From Clostridia bacterium (GTDB lineage: Bacteria; Bacillota; Clostridia; Oscillospirales; Acutalibacteraceae): a stretch of DNA of 33,615 nucleotides. Each line of letters opens with the position of its first letter. The first letter of the stretch is position 1. Shown here in pieces: positions 1 to 7,672 of this stretch. A model generated the notes under the pieces. The model had not been told where the DNA came from. It saw nothing but the letters and a program-made list of their open reading frames with translations, and did not search any database. Where the stretch lies: the NCBI GenBank assembly GCA_017517865.1, contig JAFWYB010000005.1, forward strand, positions 1 through 33,615, written 5' to 3'. Made by a program: the position numbers and the translations under genes.

Positions 1-1
1 C

Positions 2-622
2 GTTGTTGTATTGGATATCACAAAGGAAGAAGCGGATATTATCCTCGTTGACAGCAATCTGCACCGTGAGCACATTCTACACTCGGAAAAAGCCTTTGCC
101 TACAAGATGAAAATGGATGCCCTTAAAAAGCAAGGTAAACGCACGGATTTAACTTCGGACCAAGTCGGACCGAAGTTATCTGCGGGTGAGGTTTCCGACA
201 CCGATAGTGCTTCTCAGGTGAAAAGATATATCCGCCTTACGAAACTTATCCCTAAACTTCTTAATATGGTTGATGAAAGCAAAATCTCTTTCTCTGTCGG
301 TGTTGAGCTTTCGTATCTCACAAAAACAGAACAAACTGATTTGTTTAAGTTTATTGAGAAAGAGCTTTGCACTCCGTCACTTGCACAAGCTCAGAAGCTG
401 AAAAGCTTATCTCAGGAAGGCACACTTAACGAAGAGAAAATATCTTCCATTATGAAACAGCCTAAAGCTAATCAAGTGCTGACAGTTAAAATCCCCGATG
501 ATAAAATCAGTAAATACCTCAAGCCTACTGCTACTGTAAAGGAAAAAGAAGATTTCCTTGCAAAGGCTGTTGAGTATTACGGAAAGTATCTTCAGAGGCA
601 GAAAGACAGAGGTGCGAGATAA
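2..622 (+). CDS. ParB/RepB/Spo0J-like partition protein, C-terminal part (5' partial)
   Basis: The frame is open to the left edge, so the true start lies outside the window; a TTG at 11 is only an internal codon. The visible ~206 residues contain the helix-turn-helix region that follows the nuclease-like domain of ParB/Spo0J proteins, with the tell-tale stretch VKRYIRLTKLIPKLLNMVDE followed by a FSVGVELSYL segment. The tail is lysine-rich. Such proteins are carried by integrative elements and plasmids, where they bind DNA and act in partition or regulation. The stop overlaps the next start (TAATG), which indicates translational coupling. Family assignment is good; whether it partitions anything is inference. 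Confidence 0.75.
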   Translation, partial: VVVLDITKEEADIILVDSNLHREHILHSEKAFAYKMKMDALKKQGKRTDLTSDQVGPKLSAGEVSDTDSASQVKRYIRLTKLIPKLLNMVDESKISFSVGVELSYLTKTEQTDLFKFIEKELCTPSLAQAQKLKSLSQEGTLNEEKISSIMKQPKANQVLTVKIPDDKISKYLKPTATVKEKEDFLAKAVEYYGKYLQRQKDRGAR

Positions 623-933
623 TGACAGAAAAGATTGTATCCTTTTGGAAGTATGTGAAACTCAGAAGCTTATCTGTGCTGAGCGGTACCCGTGCCGAAT
701 GTGTATTGGGTAAAGTTGAAAAACCTGAAACCGAAGAATACGAAATCAACGGTGTCAGATATATTGTTACCAAAAAATTCAGCACTAAAGAAGCCAAAAC
801 AATGAAAGAAAAAATATCAGCTTTTATCGGAAGCGATTTTGCACATTTGACAATTGCCGATGATATAAATACACTTAATACAGAATATGTAAATTCGACT
901 GCCGGAGAAGGGAGGATAAATGCAGTCAGATAA
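622..933 (+). CDS. TnpW-like transposon-encoded small protein
   Basis: This is a 103-residue protein. Its ATG overlaps the stop of the ParB-like gene and is preceded by AGAGGTG seven bases upstream, which supports this start. Residues ~40-75 (YEINGVRYIVTKKFS then TMKEKISAFI) match the short TnpW pattern: a beta-hairpin 'I-x-G-x-x-Y-x-V-x-x-x-F-S' followed by a helix ending K-I-x-x-x-I. TnpW proteins sit directly before the large serine recombinase of Tn4451-like elements and have no firmly known role. The protein is longer than the usual ~60 residues because of an added N-terminal segment. Its end overlaps the recombinase start by 14 bases. Confidence 0.6.
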   Translation: MTEKIVSFWKYVKLRSLSVLSGTRAECVLGKVEKPETEEYEINGVRYIVTKKFSTKEAKTMKEKISAFIGSDFAHLTIADDINTLNTEYVNSTAGEGRINAVR

Positions 934-2596
934 TTTTGGCATAACAGCCATCTATTGCCGTCTGTCCCGTGATGACGGTAAAGAATGTGAAAGCAACTCA
1001 ATCGGTAATCAGAAAAAGTTGCTGTCACAAAAAGCAAAAGAATTGAAGCTCACCAACACAAAGTATTATGTTGATGACGGTTATACGGGAACAAATTTCA
1101 ACAGACCTGGTTTTCAGGCAATGCTTGAAGATATTGAAATGGGATATGTAACAACTGTTATGGTGAAAGACTTATCCCGTCTCGGTAGAGATTATGTTTC
1201 CGTCGGTCACTATACGGATAACTTCTTTCCCGAGCACAACATTCGATTTATAGCAGTCAATGATTTGGTTGACAGTAATGACGGTGATAATGAAATCGCT
1301 CCGTTCAAAAATATTATGAATGAGATGTATGCAAGAGATATTTCAAGAAAGGTCCGTTGCTCACACCGTATAAGAGGTAATCTCGGTGAGCCGTTATCTC
1401 AACCGCCTTACGGGTATATGAAAGATCCGAATAACAAAAAGAAATGGATTGTTGATACTGAAGCTGCAGAAGTTGTTAAAAATATCTTTGCAATGTGTAT
1501 TGAGGGTAAAGGTAATGAAACTATTGCTCGTATCTTGCAAGAAAACAAAGTGATGATACCGATGGCATATTGGCAGAGTAAGGGACTTAATAAGGGCGGT
1601 AAAAAAACTCAGCCTGACCCGTATAAATGGTGTAAGACAACTGTTCAGAAAATTCTTGCACAGCAGGAATACTGCGGTGATGTTATCAACTTTAAAACCT
1701 ACTCAAAGAATTTCAAGAATAAGAAAAGACTTCAGAATCCCGAGGAGAACTGGAAGATTTTCAAGGATGTTCACGAGCCTATAATTGACAGAAATACCTT
1801 TGAAACTGTTCAGAAGATGAAAGCCAAAGGAAAACGCAGAGCACCTAATCCCGAACACGCTGAAAAGAATATGTTCTGCGGATTGCTATACTGTGCCGAT
1901 TGCGGAAGTCCCTTATGGTTCAATGTCAATCATCCCAATACTGACATCAAATATTTTATGTGCTCCAACTACAAAGGTCGCAGAGGCACTTGTGAGGGTA
2001 CACATTATGTCAGAGCTGACTCTTTGGAACAGATTGTGATGCTTGAGCTGAGAAGCCTTGCAAGCTTTCTTGTTGAGGATGAAGAAGCCTTTGCAGATAT
2101 TCTTGAAGCAAAGACGAATAAAAGCATACTCAATCAGCAGAAGTTTCTCGAAAGCAGTATTGATAAAGCAACAGCAAGAACAAAGGAAGTTGCTATTATG
2201 TACGAGAAACTCTTTGAGAAGCATATCAACGGTATTGTCAACGAAGAAAGCTTTATGCAGCTATCACAGAAATATGAAACAGAACGTGATGAGTTGAAGC
2301 TAAAAATCAGGCAGTACCAAGAAGAACTTTCGGAGATAGAAAGCCTTCGTACAAGCAAAGAGCAGTTTACTTTTGCTGTCCGTAAGTTTATGCAGATGGA
2401 AACGCTTACACCTGCACTCCTGAATGAGCTGATTGAAAAAATAGAAGTTCATTCTATTGAGGGAAAGGGCAAGAACAAAACACAGAGGATTGTAATACAC
2501 TACCGCTTTATCGGGGTTATTGAAAATCCTGTTAAAGAGGAAAATATAGTCCTTGAAGCAAGACAAGGCGTAGCCGTAGAATATCTCACGGCATAA
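920..2596 (+). CDS. Large serine recombinase (TnpX-like integrase)
   Basis: This 558-residue site-specific recombinase would excise and integrate the element. The N-terminal resolvase domain starts AIYCRLSRDD, with catalytic Ser16, and carries the DLSRLGRDY helix and later conserved arginines. It is followed by the 'recombinase' domain (residues ~160-280, PYGYMKDPNNKKKW) and a zinc beta-ribbon with four cysteines (CADCG... then FMCSN... GTC, residues ~328-355). A coiled-coil region and a basic C-terminal segment complete the usual architecture. GGGAGG stands four bases before the ATG. The gene overlaps the TnpW-like frame, so the module is translationally coupled. It appears intact and of normal length, so the element may still be mobile. 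Confidence 0.93.
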   Translation: MQSDNFGITAIYCRLSRDDGKECESNSIGNQKKLLSQKAKELKLTNTKYYVDDGYTGTNFNRPGFQAMLEDIEMGYVTTVMVKDLSRLGRDYVSVGHYTDNFFPEHNIRFIAVNDLVDSNDGDNEIAPFKNIMNEMYARDISRKVRCSHRIRGNLGEPLSQPPYGYMKDPNNKKKWIVDTEAAEVVKNIFAMCIEGKGNETIARILQENKVMIPMAYWQSKGLNKGGKKTQPDPYKWCKTTVQKILAQQEYCGDVINFKTYSKNFKNKKRLQNPEENWKIFKDVHEPIIDRNTFETVQKMKAKGKRRAPNPEHAEKNMFCGLLYCADCGSPLWFNVNHPNTDIKYFMCSNYKGRRGTCEGTHYVRADSLEQIVMLELRSLASFLVEDEEAFADILEAKTNKSILNQQKFLESSIDKATARTKEVAIMYEKLFEKHINGIVNEESFMQLSQKYETERDELKLKIRQYQEELSEIESLRTSKEQFTFAVRKFMQMETLTPALLNELIEKIEVHSIEGKGKNKTQRIVIHYRFIGVIENPVKEENIVLEARQGVAVEYLTA

Positions 2597-2597
2597 C

Positions 2598-2624
2598 AAA
2601 AAAGAGCAGGCTTAAAACCTGCTC
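2598..2624 (-). terminator. Hairpin with T-tail facing the element
   Basis: GAGCAGG (2604-2610) pairs perfectly with CCTGCTC (2618-2624) around a 7-base loop. The A-run at 2598-2603 is a T-run on the minus strand, so the hairpin works as an intrinsic terminator for leftward transcripts, that is for read-through from tRNA-Leu into the recombinase. On the plus strand no T-run follows. Confidence 0.6.
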
Positions 2625-2654
2625 GATACATAACAAATTAACTATGAGGAAATG

Positions 2655-2698
2655 TAAAAAAGAAAAGTGAGTATTCACTTGTGTTATGAATACTCACT
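2655..2698 (-). terminator. Terminator of tRNA-Leu
   Basis: A perfect 12-bp inverted repeat (2666-2677 with 2687-2698, nine-base loop) starts two bases after the encoded CCA of the minus-strand tRNA. On that strand it is followed by TTTTCTTTTTT, so it reads as the intrinsic terminator of the tRNA transcript. Confidence 0.8.
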
Positions 2699-2699
2699 A

Positions 2700-2784
2700 T
2701 GGTGCGAGAGACGGGACTTGAACCCGTACGAGCTGCCCCACACGCCCCTCAAACGTGCGCGTCTGCCGATTCCGCCACTCTCGC
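2700..2784 (-). tRNA. tRNA-Leu (GAG anticodon)
   Basis: The reverse complement folds into a class II tRNA: a 7-bp acceptor stem (GCGAGAG with CTCTCGC), discriminator A and an encoded CCA. The anticodon loop UUGAGGG sits on the stem CACGU/GCGUG, so the anticodon is GAG, reading CUC/CUU leucine codons. A T arm GGGTTCAAGTCCC and a long variable arm, as expected for leucine, are present. The mobile element ends just beyond its 3' side. Confidence 0.95.
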
Positions 2785-2826
2785 ATATTTTCTGTTTTTT
2801 CCTTGCTCTCTCTCGAGTGCTCGTTT

Positions 2827-2855
2827 AATATACCACCAAAAAATATAAAAGTCAA
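2827..2855 (-). promoter_or_regulatory. Promoter of tRNA-Leu
   Basis: On the minus strand TTGACT (2850-2855) is followed by a 17-base spacer and TATATT (2827-2832), about 40 bases before the tRNA 5' end. Confidence 0.75.
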
Positions 2856-2885
2856 TACTTTTTTTCAATTTTTTATTATTTTTTT

Positions 2886-2915
2886 CAAAAAAATTTCCCC
2901 GAAGCTTTTTCGGGG
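2886..2915 (-). terminator. Terminator after the kinase-like gene
   Basis: CCCCGAA (2897-2903) pairs with TTCGGGG (2909-2915); the A-run at 2886-2893 becomes a T-run on the minus strand. It begins nine bases after the stop codon at 2924. Confidence 0.85.
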
Positions 2916-2923
2916 AAAACGGG

Positions 2924-4717
2924 TTAAAAATCTATTCTTTTTTCTGTGTTGAGTGAGCTGTCGGTTTCAATGCTGCCCGCGGTGAATACCACGTAGTATT
3001 CATAGTTATCTGGGTCATAAAAGAAATCGTAATCAACAGCGGTCATATAGAAGTAATAGCTGTCCTCGCCTGTTTTTTCAATGTTATCAACTGCAAGCCC
3101 GGAACGTAAAATAAGTGAGCCCTCATAAACCACATAAACATAAACCGCTCCGCTGATTTTCGGCTCTGCACCCTGAACACCTCTTATTTCAACAACAAGC
3201 TCTTTGGAATCTTCCTCCTGGGGCGGGAAAACAACCTCTCCGCCTGATAAATCATAGTAGACTTTTGAGCTGTTTTCATCTGTATCCCCTGCCGAGGCCG
3301 TCGGAGCTTCCTGTGTCAGCTCTTCGGTGGTCTGCTCCTCGGTAGTTGCCTCTGTGGTAGCCTCGGTAGTCGCCTCAGTGGTTTCCTGCTCTGTGGTTTC
3401 TTCGGTGGTAGCCTCAGTGGTTTCCTCTGCGGTAGTGGACTCTTCTGTTACCTCAGTGGTTTCAGCCTCGGTGCTTTCCTCTGTAAGCGGCTCGGTCGTC
3501 TGCGGTACCGTTGTACCTTCCGACCAATCGGTGCTGCTGTGCACGGTATTATTCACACTGCCGCTTTCGTCGCCCGTAAAGCCCTTTATAAGCACGGCAA
3601 CCATAACGATAAGTACAACTGCAAGAATTCCTATAATGATGTACCATTTGTTGTAGTTCTTCTTTTCGGGAACTGATTCATCATCCCTGAAGGCCTCGGC
3701 AAAGGCTTGCTTGTCCCTTTCGGTAACGCTTTCGGCACCGTTGCTTCTGCGTGCCGGCGACTGTGCAGACACATAGGTTATTTTCTGTGTGTGGTATTCG
3801 TTCTCCTTCGCCTCAGACGCAACAAGAAAAGCCTTTACATACTCTTCAAGCGCAAGCTTCATCTGTGTCGGTGAAGCATATCTTTCTGCAGGATTAAAGG
3901 CTGATGCGGTGAAAATAATCTGTGCAAGCTTCTTATCTGCATTTTCAGGCATCGGGAAAAGATCGCCCCTGAGACGTCTGAGCTTTGCCGTTTCCCTGTC
4001 CTCAAGTGAAACCGGTGCCGGGTACGCAGGCAGGAAGGGTGCTCTGTTATTGTTAAGAAGTCTGTAAATAACTATGCCCAATGAGTACAGATCTGAGGAG
4101 TGCTCGTCAGCTGTACCCGCTTCGGGTGCTCTGTAGCTTTCAGCCTTGCTTCTTTTTCTGAAAAGGCTGTCAACGCCGAAGTCGCCCAGCTTATAGGTAC
4201 CCTTACCTGCAACAAAAATGTTTTCGGTCTTTATATTGCGGTGAAGTATACCCGCATTTCTGAAGCTCTCAAGCGCCGTGCAGATATCCCAACCGATTTT
4301 TACGGCATCCTTCTGTTTTACAAGTCTGTCTCTTATACAGTCGCTGAGCGGAGTGAGAAGCTCTCTGAGAATAAAAACATAAAAGCACGAGGCTTCTCTT
4401 ACTACCTTGTAATCATCGTAGCGGACAATGTTCTTTTCATCTCTGAGAGAAAGCATCTTTTCAATGTTTTCGCACACTCTCTTCTCAGCAAAAACAAGAT
4501 ACTCATCAACGGTTGAAAATCTTCCCGACTCTATAGCCATACTGATTTCTTCGTTACTGCCCGGAATTTTAATTATCTCAAGAGCACGGTATTCCCTTTC
4601 ACCGTTTTCTGTGCTGAACACCTTATAAATAAGAGAGTTTTTTCCCTTCGCAACAATACCTTCAATGTACCATCTGTCAAAAAATGGCTCAAGGTCTCTG
4701 AGACCCGCTTCCGTCAT
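2924..4717 (-). CDS. Membrane-anchored Ser/Thr kinase-like protein (probable pseudokinase) with extracellular domain
   Basis: The start at 4717 is chosen for the AAAGGAG eight bases upstream; an in-frame ATG 19 codons earlier has no ribosome site. Of 597 residues, ~1-300 form a Hanks-type kinase fold. It has a glycine-loop-like GIVAKGKNSLIYKV (20-33), an intact DFG (179-181) and APE (197-199). However the beta-3 position reads ALEIIKIP (Glu47 where Lys is expected) and the catalytic loop reads HRNIKTEN (Asn161 for the HRD Asp). One membrane helix (~358-378) leads to a Thr/Glu-rich low-complexity linker and a ~120-residue beta-rich outer domain. The architecture is that of a PASTA-like receptor kinase, without PASTA repeats. 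It probably senses or scaffolds rather than phosphorylates. It is monocistronic. Confidence 0.85.
   Translation of the reverse strand: MTEAGLRDLEPFFDRWYIEGIVAKGKNSLIYKVFSTENGEREYRALEIIKIPGSNEEISMAIESGRFSTVDEYLVFAEKRVCENIEKMLSLRDEKNIVRYDDYKVVREASCFYVFILRELLTPLSDCIRDRLVKQKDAVKIGWDICTALESFRNAGILHRNIKTENIFVAGKGTYKLGDFGVDSLFRKRSKAESYRAPEAGTADEHSSDLYSLGIVIYRLLNNNRAPFLPAYPAPVSLEDRETAKLRRLRGDLFPMPENADKKLAQIIFTASAFNPAERYASPTQMKLALEEYVKAFLVASEAKENEYHTQKITYVSAQSPARRSNGAESVTERDKQAFAEAFRDDESVPEKKNYNKWYIIIGILAVVLIVMVAVLIKGFTGDESGSVNNTVHSSTDWSEGTTVPQTTEPLTEESTEAETTEVTEESTTAEETTEATTEETTEQETTEATTEATTEATTEEQTTEELTQEAPTASAGDTDENSSKVYYDLSGGEVVFPPQEEDSKELVVEIRGVQGAEPKISGAVYVYVVYEGSLILRSGLAVDNIEKTGEDSYYFYMTAVDYDFFYDPDNYEYYVVFTAGSIETDSSLNTEKRIDF
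3316..3510 (-). repeat. Thr/Glu-rich tandem repeat inside the kinase-like gene
   Basis: Short units of about 12 bases coding TTEA/TTEE (for example TTEATTEATTEATTEE) are repeated with silent drift. They encode a flexible, acidic, probably wall-spanning linker between the membrane helix and the outer domain. Such tracts tend to vary in copy number between strains. Confidence 0.8.
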
Positions 4718-4750
4718 AGTGTCAGCTCCTTTCGGGTATAATTTTTTATA

Positions 4751-4779
4751 ATAATACCATTTTAACAGCTTCAAGTCAA
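4751..4779 (-). promoter_or_regulatory. Promoter of the kinase-like gene
   Basis: On the minus strand TTGACT (4774-4779), a 17-base spacer and TATTAT (4751-4756) lie about 35 bases before the start codon. Confidence 0.8.
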
Positions 4780-4796
4780 GCAGGGTAAATTATAGC

Positions 4797-4826
4797 AAAA
4801 AAGCTGTCGCGGCAATCCGCGGCAGC
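4797..4826 (-). terminator. Terminator after the FAD-dependent reductase
   Basis: GCTGTCGCGG (4803-4812) pairs with CCGCGGCAGC (4817-4826) around a 4-base loop, with one G-U pair. The A-run 4797-4802 is a T-run on the minus strand. It lies about 20 bases past the stop at 4847. Confidence 0.88.
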
Positions 4827-4846
4827 TCTGAATTTTAAAGCTGTTT

Positions 4847-6154
4847 TTACAGTGCCTTATAAAGCTTCATCCAGCTGTGCACCTTCTGTGCATCGTACTT
4901 TTCGGGAATGGTTTTAACCACAACCGGCATAAGAGGCAGCATTCTGAAGCTTTTAAGAAGGTCAGGTACCATAGGAATAAGAGGCATACTTACCGAGAGC
5001 ACGTGAAGCAAATACTCGGGCTCTATCTTAAGCGGGAAGCCGTCTGCAACAGCCATCTTGTCTGCAGTAAGAATCTCTTTTTCCATAATGTAGTTGATAT
5101 CGTCACTGTCGATATATGTAAAGAAGTTTTTGAAAAGATCAAGAAGAATATAATCCTTGCCGAAATCGCAGAAATACTTATACTGATATGGCCACAGTCT
5201 GCTTACGGTAAGATCCTTTTCCTGTGCCGCCATAACGGTATCGGCAAGGATTTTACCCGCCTTCATACTCAGAGCTATACCGCTGCCCGTAAGAGGTACC
5301 GTCATACCTGCACTGTCTCCTACCGCGGCATAGCCGTTGCCCACGATAAGAGGAAGCATTCTGCTGATGGGAATTCTTTCAACGCCGGTGCCGCCTCTGA
5401 GCACCTTGTCGCCAATGTAAGGAAAGCGTTCCTTATACTTTGCAATAGCCTCATCAATTTCCTTCTGTGTAAGATCGCCGCTGAATTCAAACTTACCTAC
5501 TATGATGTCAACAAAATCCTTGTTTGTGTTCATCCAGTCTATACCGGGCTTGTCAAGGTTAAAGAAGGTAACTATATACTGAGGATCCGTAAGCTCACCG
5601 GTCTTGTTTTCAAAATATATTCTGTAAACATCAAAAATATTCTGACGGTCAAATTCATTTTCAATTCCGAAATATGACGGAAGCTGTCTTCTCAGAGGCG
5701 AATTCATACCGCAGGCATCTATTACGAGGTCAGCAGTATATTCGGTTTCGTTTTCTCCGTCAGAAGCGACAAAGCCCGTTACCCAGGCGCCCTTTATTAC
5801 GGGGGCGACGATTTTTTTGCCGAACTCAAGCTTTACGCCTGCCTTTTCAGCCTCTTTGATAAGATGATTGATGAGTATTTTACGGTCAACGTCAATTCTC
5901 ATTGCATCAGGCATTCTTACGGTTGTTTTTCCGTCAGGAGCAACGTAAGCCATTCTGTTTGAGGGCTCGTATTCCTCCGGAAAGTCTATGCCGACATATT
6001 CAAAAGTATCTCCGGGCATTGTATCGTGCCAATCGTAGCCCATTTCCTCAGGTGCCTTGCTTTCTACAACGGTAACGTCATAGCCTTCTCTCGCAAGATT
6101 AAGAGCAGCTGCAAGTCCGCCGTGGCCTGCGCCGCCGACAACAATCTTCTTCAT
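4847..6154 (-). CDS. FAD-dependent oxidoreductase, geranylgeranyl-reductase-like
   Basis: This 435-residue flavoprotein has an N-terminal Rossmann motif GGAGHGGLAAALNLAREG (7-24) ending in an acidic VVES. The typical second FAD motif is GDSAGMTVPLTGSGIALSMK, near residue 285, and a DACG motif (DLVIDACGMNSPLRR) sits near 180. This pattern belongs to the geranylgeranyl reductase/halogenase-like flavoprotein family, which reduces isoprenoid double bonds or oxidises small substrates; the substrate here cannot be read. The C-terminal ~100 residues carry hydrophobic helices that may touch the membrane. The ATG follows GGGAG and a near-perfect promoter, and the gene stands alone between terminators. 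The shift from kinase to metabolic enzyme suggests no functional link with its neighbour. Confidence 0.8.
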   Translation of the reverse strand: MKKIVVGGAGHGGLAAALNLAREGYDVTVVESKAPEEMGYDWHDTMPGDTFEYVGIDFPEEYEPSNRMAYVAPDGKTTVRMPDAMRIDVDRKILINHLIKEAEKAGVKLEFGKKIVAPVIKGAWVTGFVASDGENETEYTADLVIDACGMNSPLRRQLPSYFGIENEFDRQNIFDVYRIYFENKTGELTDPQYIVTFFNLDKPGIDWMNTNKDFVDIIVGKFEFSGDLTQKEIDEAIAKYKERFPYIGDKVLRGGTGVERIPISRMLPLIVGNGYAAVGDSAGMTVPLTGSGIALSMKAGKILADTVMAAQEKDLTVSRLWPYQYKYFCDFGKDYILLDLFKNFFTYIDSDDINYIMEKEILTADKMAVADGFPLKIEPEYLLHVLSVSMPLIPMVPDLLKSFRMLPLMPVVVKTIPEKYDAQKVHSWMKLYKAL

Positions 6155-6188
6155 ATTATCTCCCTTTCATATTTTATTTTTCTTAATA

Positions 6189-6217
6189 ATTATAGCTCTT
6201 ATAAAATCTACTGTCAA
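6189..6217 (-). promoter_or_regulatory. Promoter of the FAD-dependent reductase
   Basis: On the minus strand consensus TTGACA (6212-6217), a 17-base spacer and consensus TATAAT (6189-6194). This is the best promoter match in the window. Confidence 0.9.
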
Positions 6218-6276
6218 CACAATTATTTCATATTTTTAAACGCTTCTTCATAATCCCGTTTTTTCCGTACGGATTT

Positions 6277-6305
6277 TTGCACCTTTTTGTCGTAAAATAT
6301 ATATT
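6277..6305 (+). promoter_or_regulatory. Possible promoter of the O-acetylation operon
   Basis: TTGCAC (6277-6282), a 17-base spacer and TATATT (6300-6305) precede the first gene by about 90 bases. The surrounding region is very AT-rich, so chance matches are possible. Confidence 0.45.
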
Positions 6306-6392
6306 TATAAGATAATATATTGATTTAAACGGAAAAAAGTTGTAAACTGTTTTATGTATGTCATAATTTTTTTCAGACAAAAGGTGAAAAGC

Positions 6393-7184
6393 TTGAAAAA
6401 GAAGATTTTTTTAATACTTGTGTCTGCTCTTATTGTTATTTATCCCCTTTTCAATATTTCCGATGTTTTCGGCGGCTCTGATTATGCAACTGTCACCCCC
6501 CGGACACAGACGGATATTTTTGAAAGGCTTGACGGTATAAAGCTGAGAGATGCACAGAACAACATAAAGCTTTCGGTCAAAGAGAAAGAAAATAACTCTG
6601 AAAAAGACGCTGTTACTCTTACGCTTGAAAAGCTGGACAAGGGAGAGGTTACCTATCGAAGTCTCTTCAGCGACGTATGTATCGCAGGCGACTCTCTTAT
6701 GAACGGATTGGAAGCATATAACATTTTAAACAGCAACAATCTTATAACCAAGGTAAGCGCAAGTCTTTACCATCTTTCCGACAGCAAAAGTAAAATAGTG
6801 AGAATGAGTCCCCGTGTGCTTATCCTTCATTACGGCCTTAATATGCTCGAAACAGATTCGGGCCAGCCTGCAAGATTTATAAGCTTTTACGAAAGGCTTG
6901 TTAAGGAGTTTCAGCAGGAGCTGCCCGATACACTTATTATAGTCAGCGGTATTTTCCCCGTTGACAGCGACAGAGCAAGAGCTAAGCGTTTTTCCCGCAT
7001 TGACGAATATAACACCGCTCTTAAAGAAATGTGCGACAGAGCCGGAGCGGAATTTCTCGACAACAGTCCTCTTGCCAAAAAGGCTCTTGACTGCTATGCA
7101 CACGACGGCATTCATCTTAACGAGGATTTTTACCGCAATTTATGGCTCAGGCATATCATAACCGAAAAGGAGATTATAATATGA
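6393..7184 (+). CDS. Membrane-anchored SGNH/GDSL-type protein of an O-acetylation operon
   Basis: The proposed start is a TTG with AAGGTG six bases upstream. It gives a clean N-terminus KKKIFLILVSALIVIYPLF (signal anchor) and 263 residues. An ATG at 6354 in the same frame lacks a ribosome site. The GDS block AGDSLMNGL (Ser101) and the C-terminal block HDGIHLNEDFY (Asp238, His241) give the SGNH catalytic triad. Between them lies VLILHYGLNML, corresponding to the block with the Asn oxyanion residue. SGNH proteins in such operons act outside the membrane as acetyl-esterases or acetyltransferases on glycans. The stop overlaps the next start (ATGA), so it is the first gene of a coupled four-gene operon. 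Confidence 0.8.
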   Translation: MKKKIFLILVSALIVIYPLFNISDVFGGSDYATVTPRTQTDIFERLDGIKLRDAQNNIKLSVKEKENNSEKDAVTLTLEKLDKGEVTYRSLFSDVCIAGDSLMNGLEAYNILNSNNLITKVSASLYHLSDSKSKIVRMSPRVLILHYGLNMLETDSGQPARFISFYERLVKEFQQELPDTLIIVSGIFPVDSDRARAKRFSRIDEYNTALKEMCDRAGAEFLDNSPLAKKALDCYAHDGIHLNEDFYRNLWLRHIITEKEIII

Positions 7185-7654
7185 CAAAGCTCATTTTAAG
7201 ACTAAGCGAAGTCGTAGGTATAGTCTGCCTTGCCGCTTTTATAATTTTTATTTGCGCTCAGAACGAAAAAAGCAAAACAGATCCCGAGTACCTTTCCGCT
7301 CAGATAATCTCTGCAGCCGACACAGAGGGTCTTGAAGAAAGAAACAGCCTTTACGTCAGAAAAAAGTACGGTATTGACACCGACAGACTTGAATTTTTTT
7401 CCGTTTACAGCTCGGATTCCGTTATGGATGTGAGAGAATATATACTCATAAAATCTGACGACGGCTACGGTCAGGAGGTATACTCAGCACTCGAAAGCGA
7501 GTTGAACAACAAGCTGGCTCTTTTTGAAGACTACGCGCCCGAGGAAAGCGCACTTCTTTCACGCAGAGTGCTTGTAAACGAAAAGGGCTTTATTTTTCTT
7601 GCCGTAGGTAAGGATTCAGCTCTTTTACTTGATATATTCAGAAGTAATCTGTAA
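7181..7654 (+). CDS. DUF4358 domain protein, membrane-anchored
   Basis: The start at 7181 follows AAAAGGAG and overlaps the preceding stop by four bases. The 157-residue protein has one N-terminal membrane segment (GIVCLAAFIIFICAQ) and an outer domain with the DUF4358 signature: a 'LYVRKKYGIDTDRLEFFSVY' motif, then a core ending in FLAVGKDS. DUF4358 proteins repeatedly occur beside MBOAT and DHHW genes in Firmicutes. Their role is unknown; an accessory part of the acetylation complex is the usual inference. Confidence 0.78.
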   Translation: MTKLILRLSEVVGIVCLAAFIIFICAQNEKSKTDPEYLSAQIISAADTEGLEERNSLYVRKKYGIDTDRLEFFSVYSSDSVMDVREYILIKSDDGYGQEVYSALESELNNKLALFEDYAPEESALLSRRVLVNEKGFIFLAVGKDSALLLDIFRSNL

Positions 7655-7672
7655 ATTCAGAGGTTAATTCTT

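Larger units (their letters stand above)
1..2630 (+). mobile_element. Right end of an integrated mobile element (IME/ICE-like)
   Basis: Three overlapping plus-strand genes (ParB-like, TnpW-like, large serine recombinase) form the end module typical of Tn4451-like and related Clostridia integrative elements, where the recombinase is the last gene. The element enters from outside the window. Its right boundary must lie between the recombinase stop (2596) and the tRNA-Leu 3' end (2700). Only one end is visible, so the att core cannot be fixed. The end given here is an estimate. Confidence 0.65.

Noticed and set aside
531-1037. A 168-codon minus-strand frame opposite the TnpW-like and recombinase genes
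   Set aside because: No ribosome site and no family pattern; the plus-strand genes explain the region.
2666-2698. The 12-bp inverted repeat beside tRNA-Leu as the end repeat or att site of the element
   Set aside because: It starts two bases from the tRNA CCA and is followed by a T-run on the tRNA strand, so a tRNA terminator explains it better.
3327-3656. A Val/Ser-rich plus-strand frame over the kinase stalk
   Set aside because: It is the antisense reading of the Thr/Glu repeat; low complexity keeps every frame open there.
4877-5677. A 266-codon plus-strand frame opposite the FAD-dependent reductase
   Set aside because: It is antisense to a gene with full family motifs, has no ribosome site, and its translation shows no recognisable domain.
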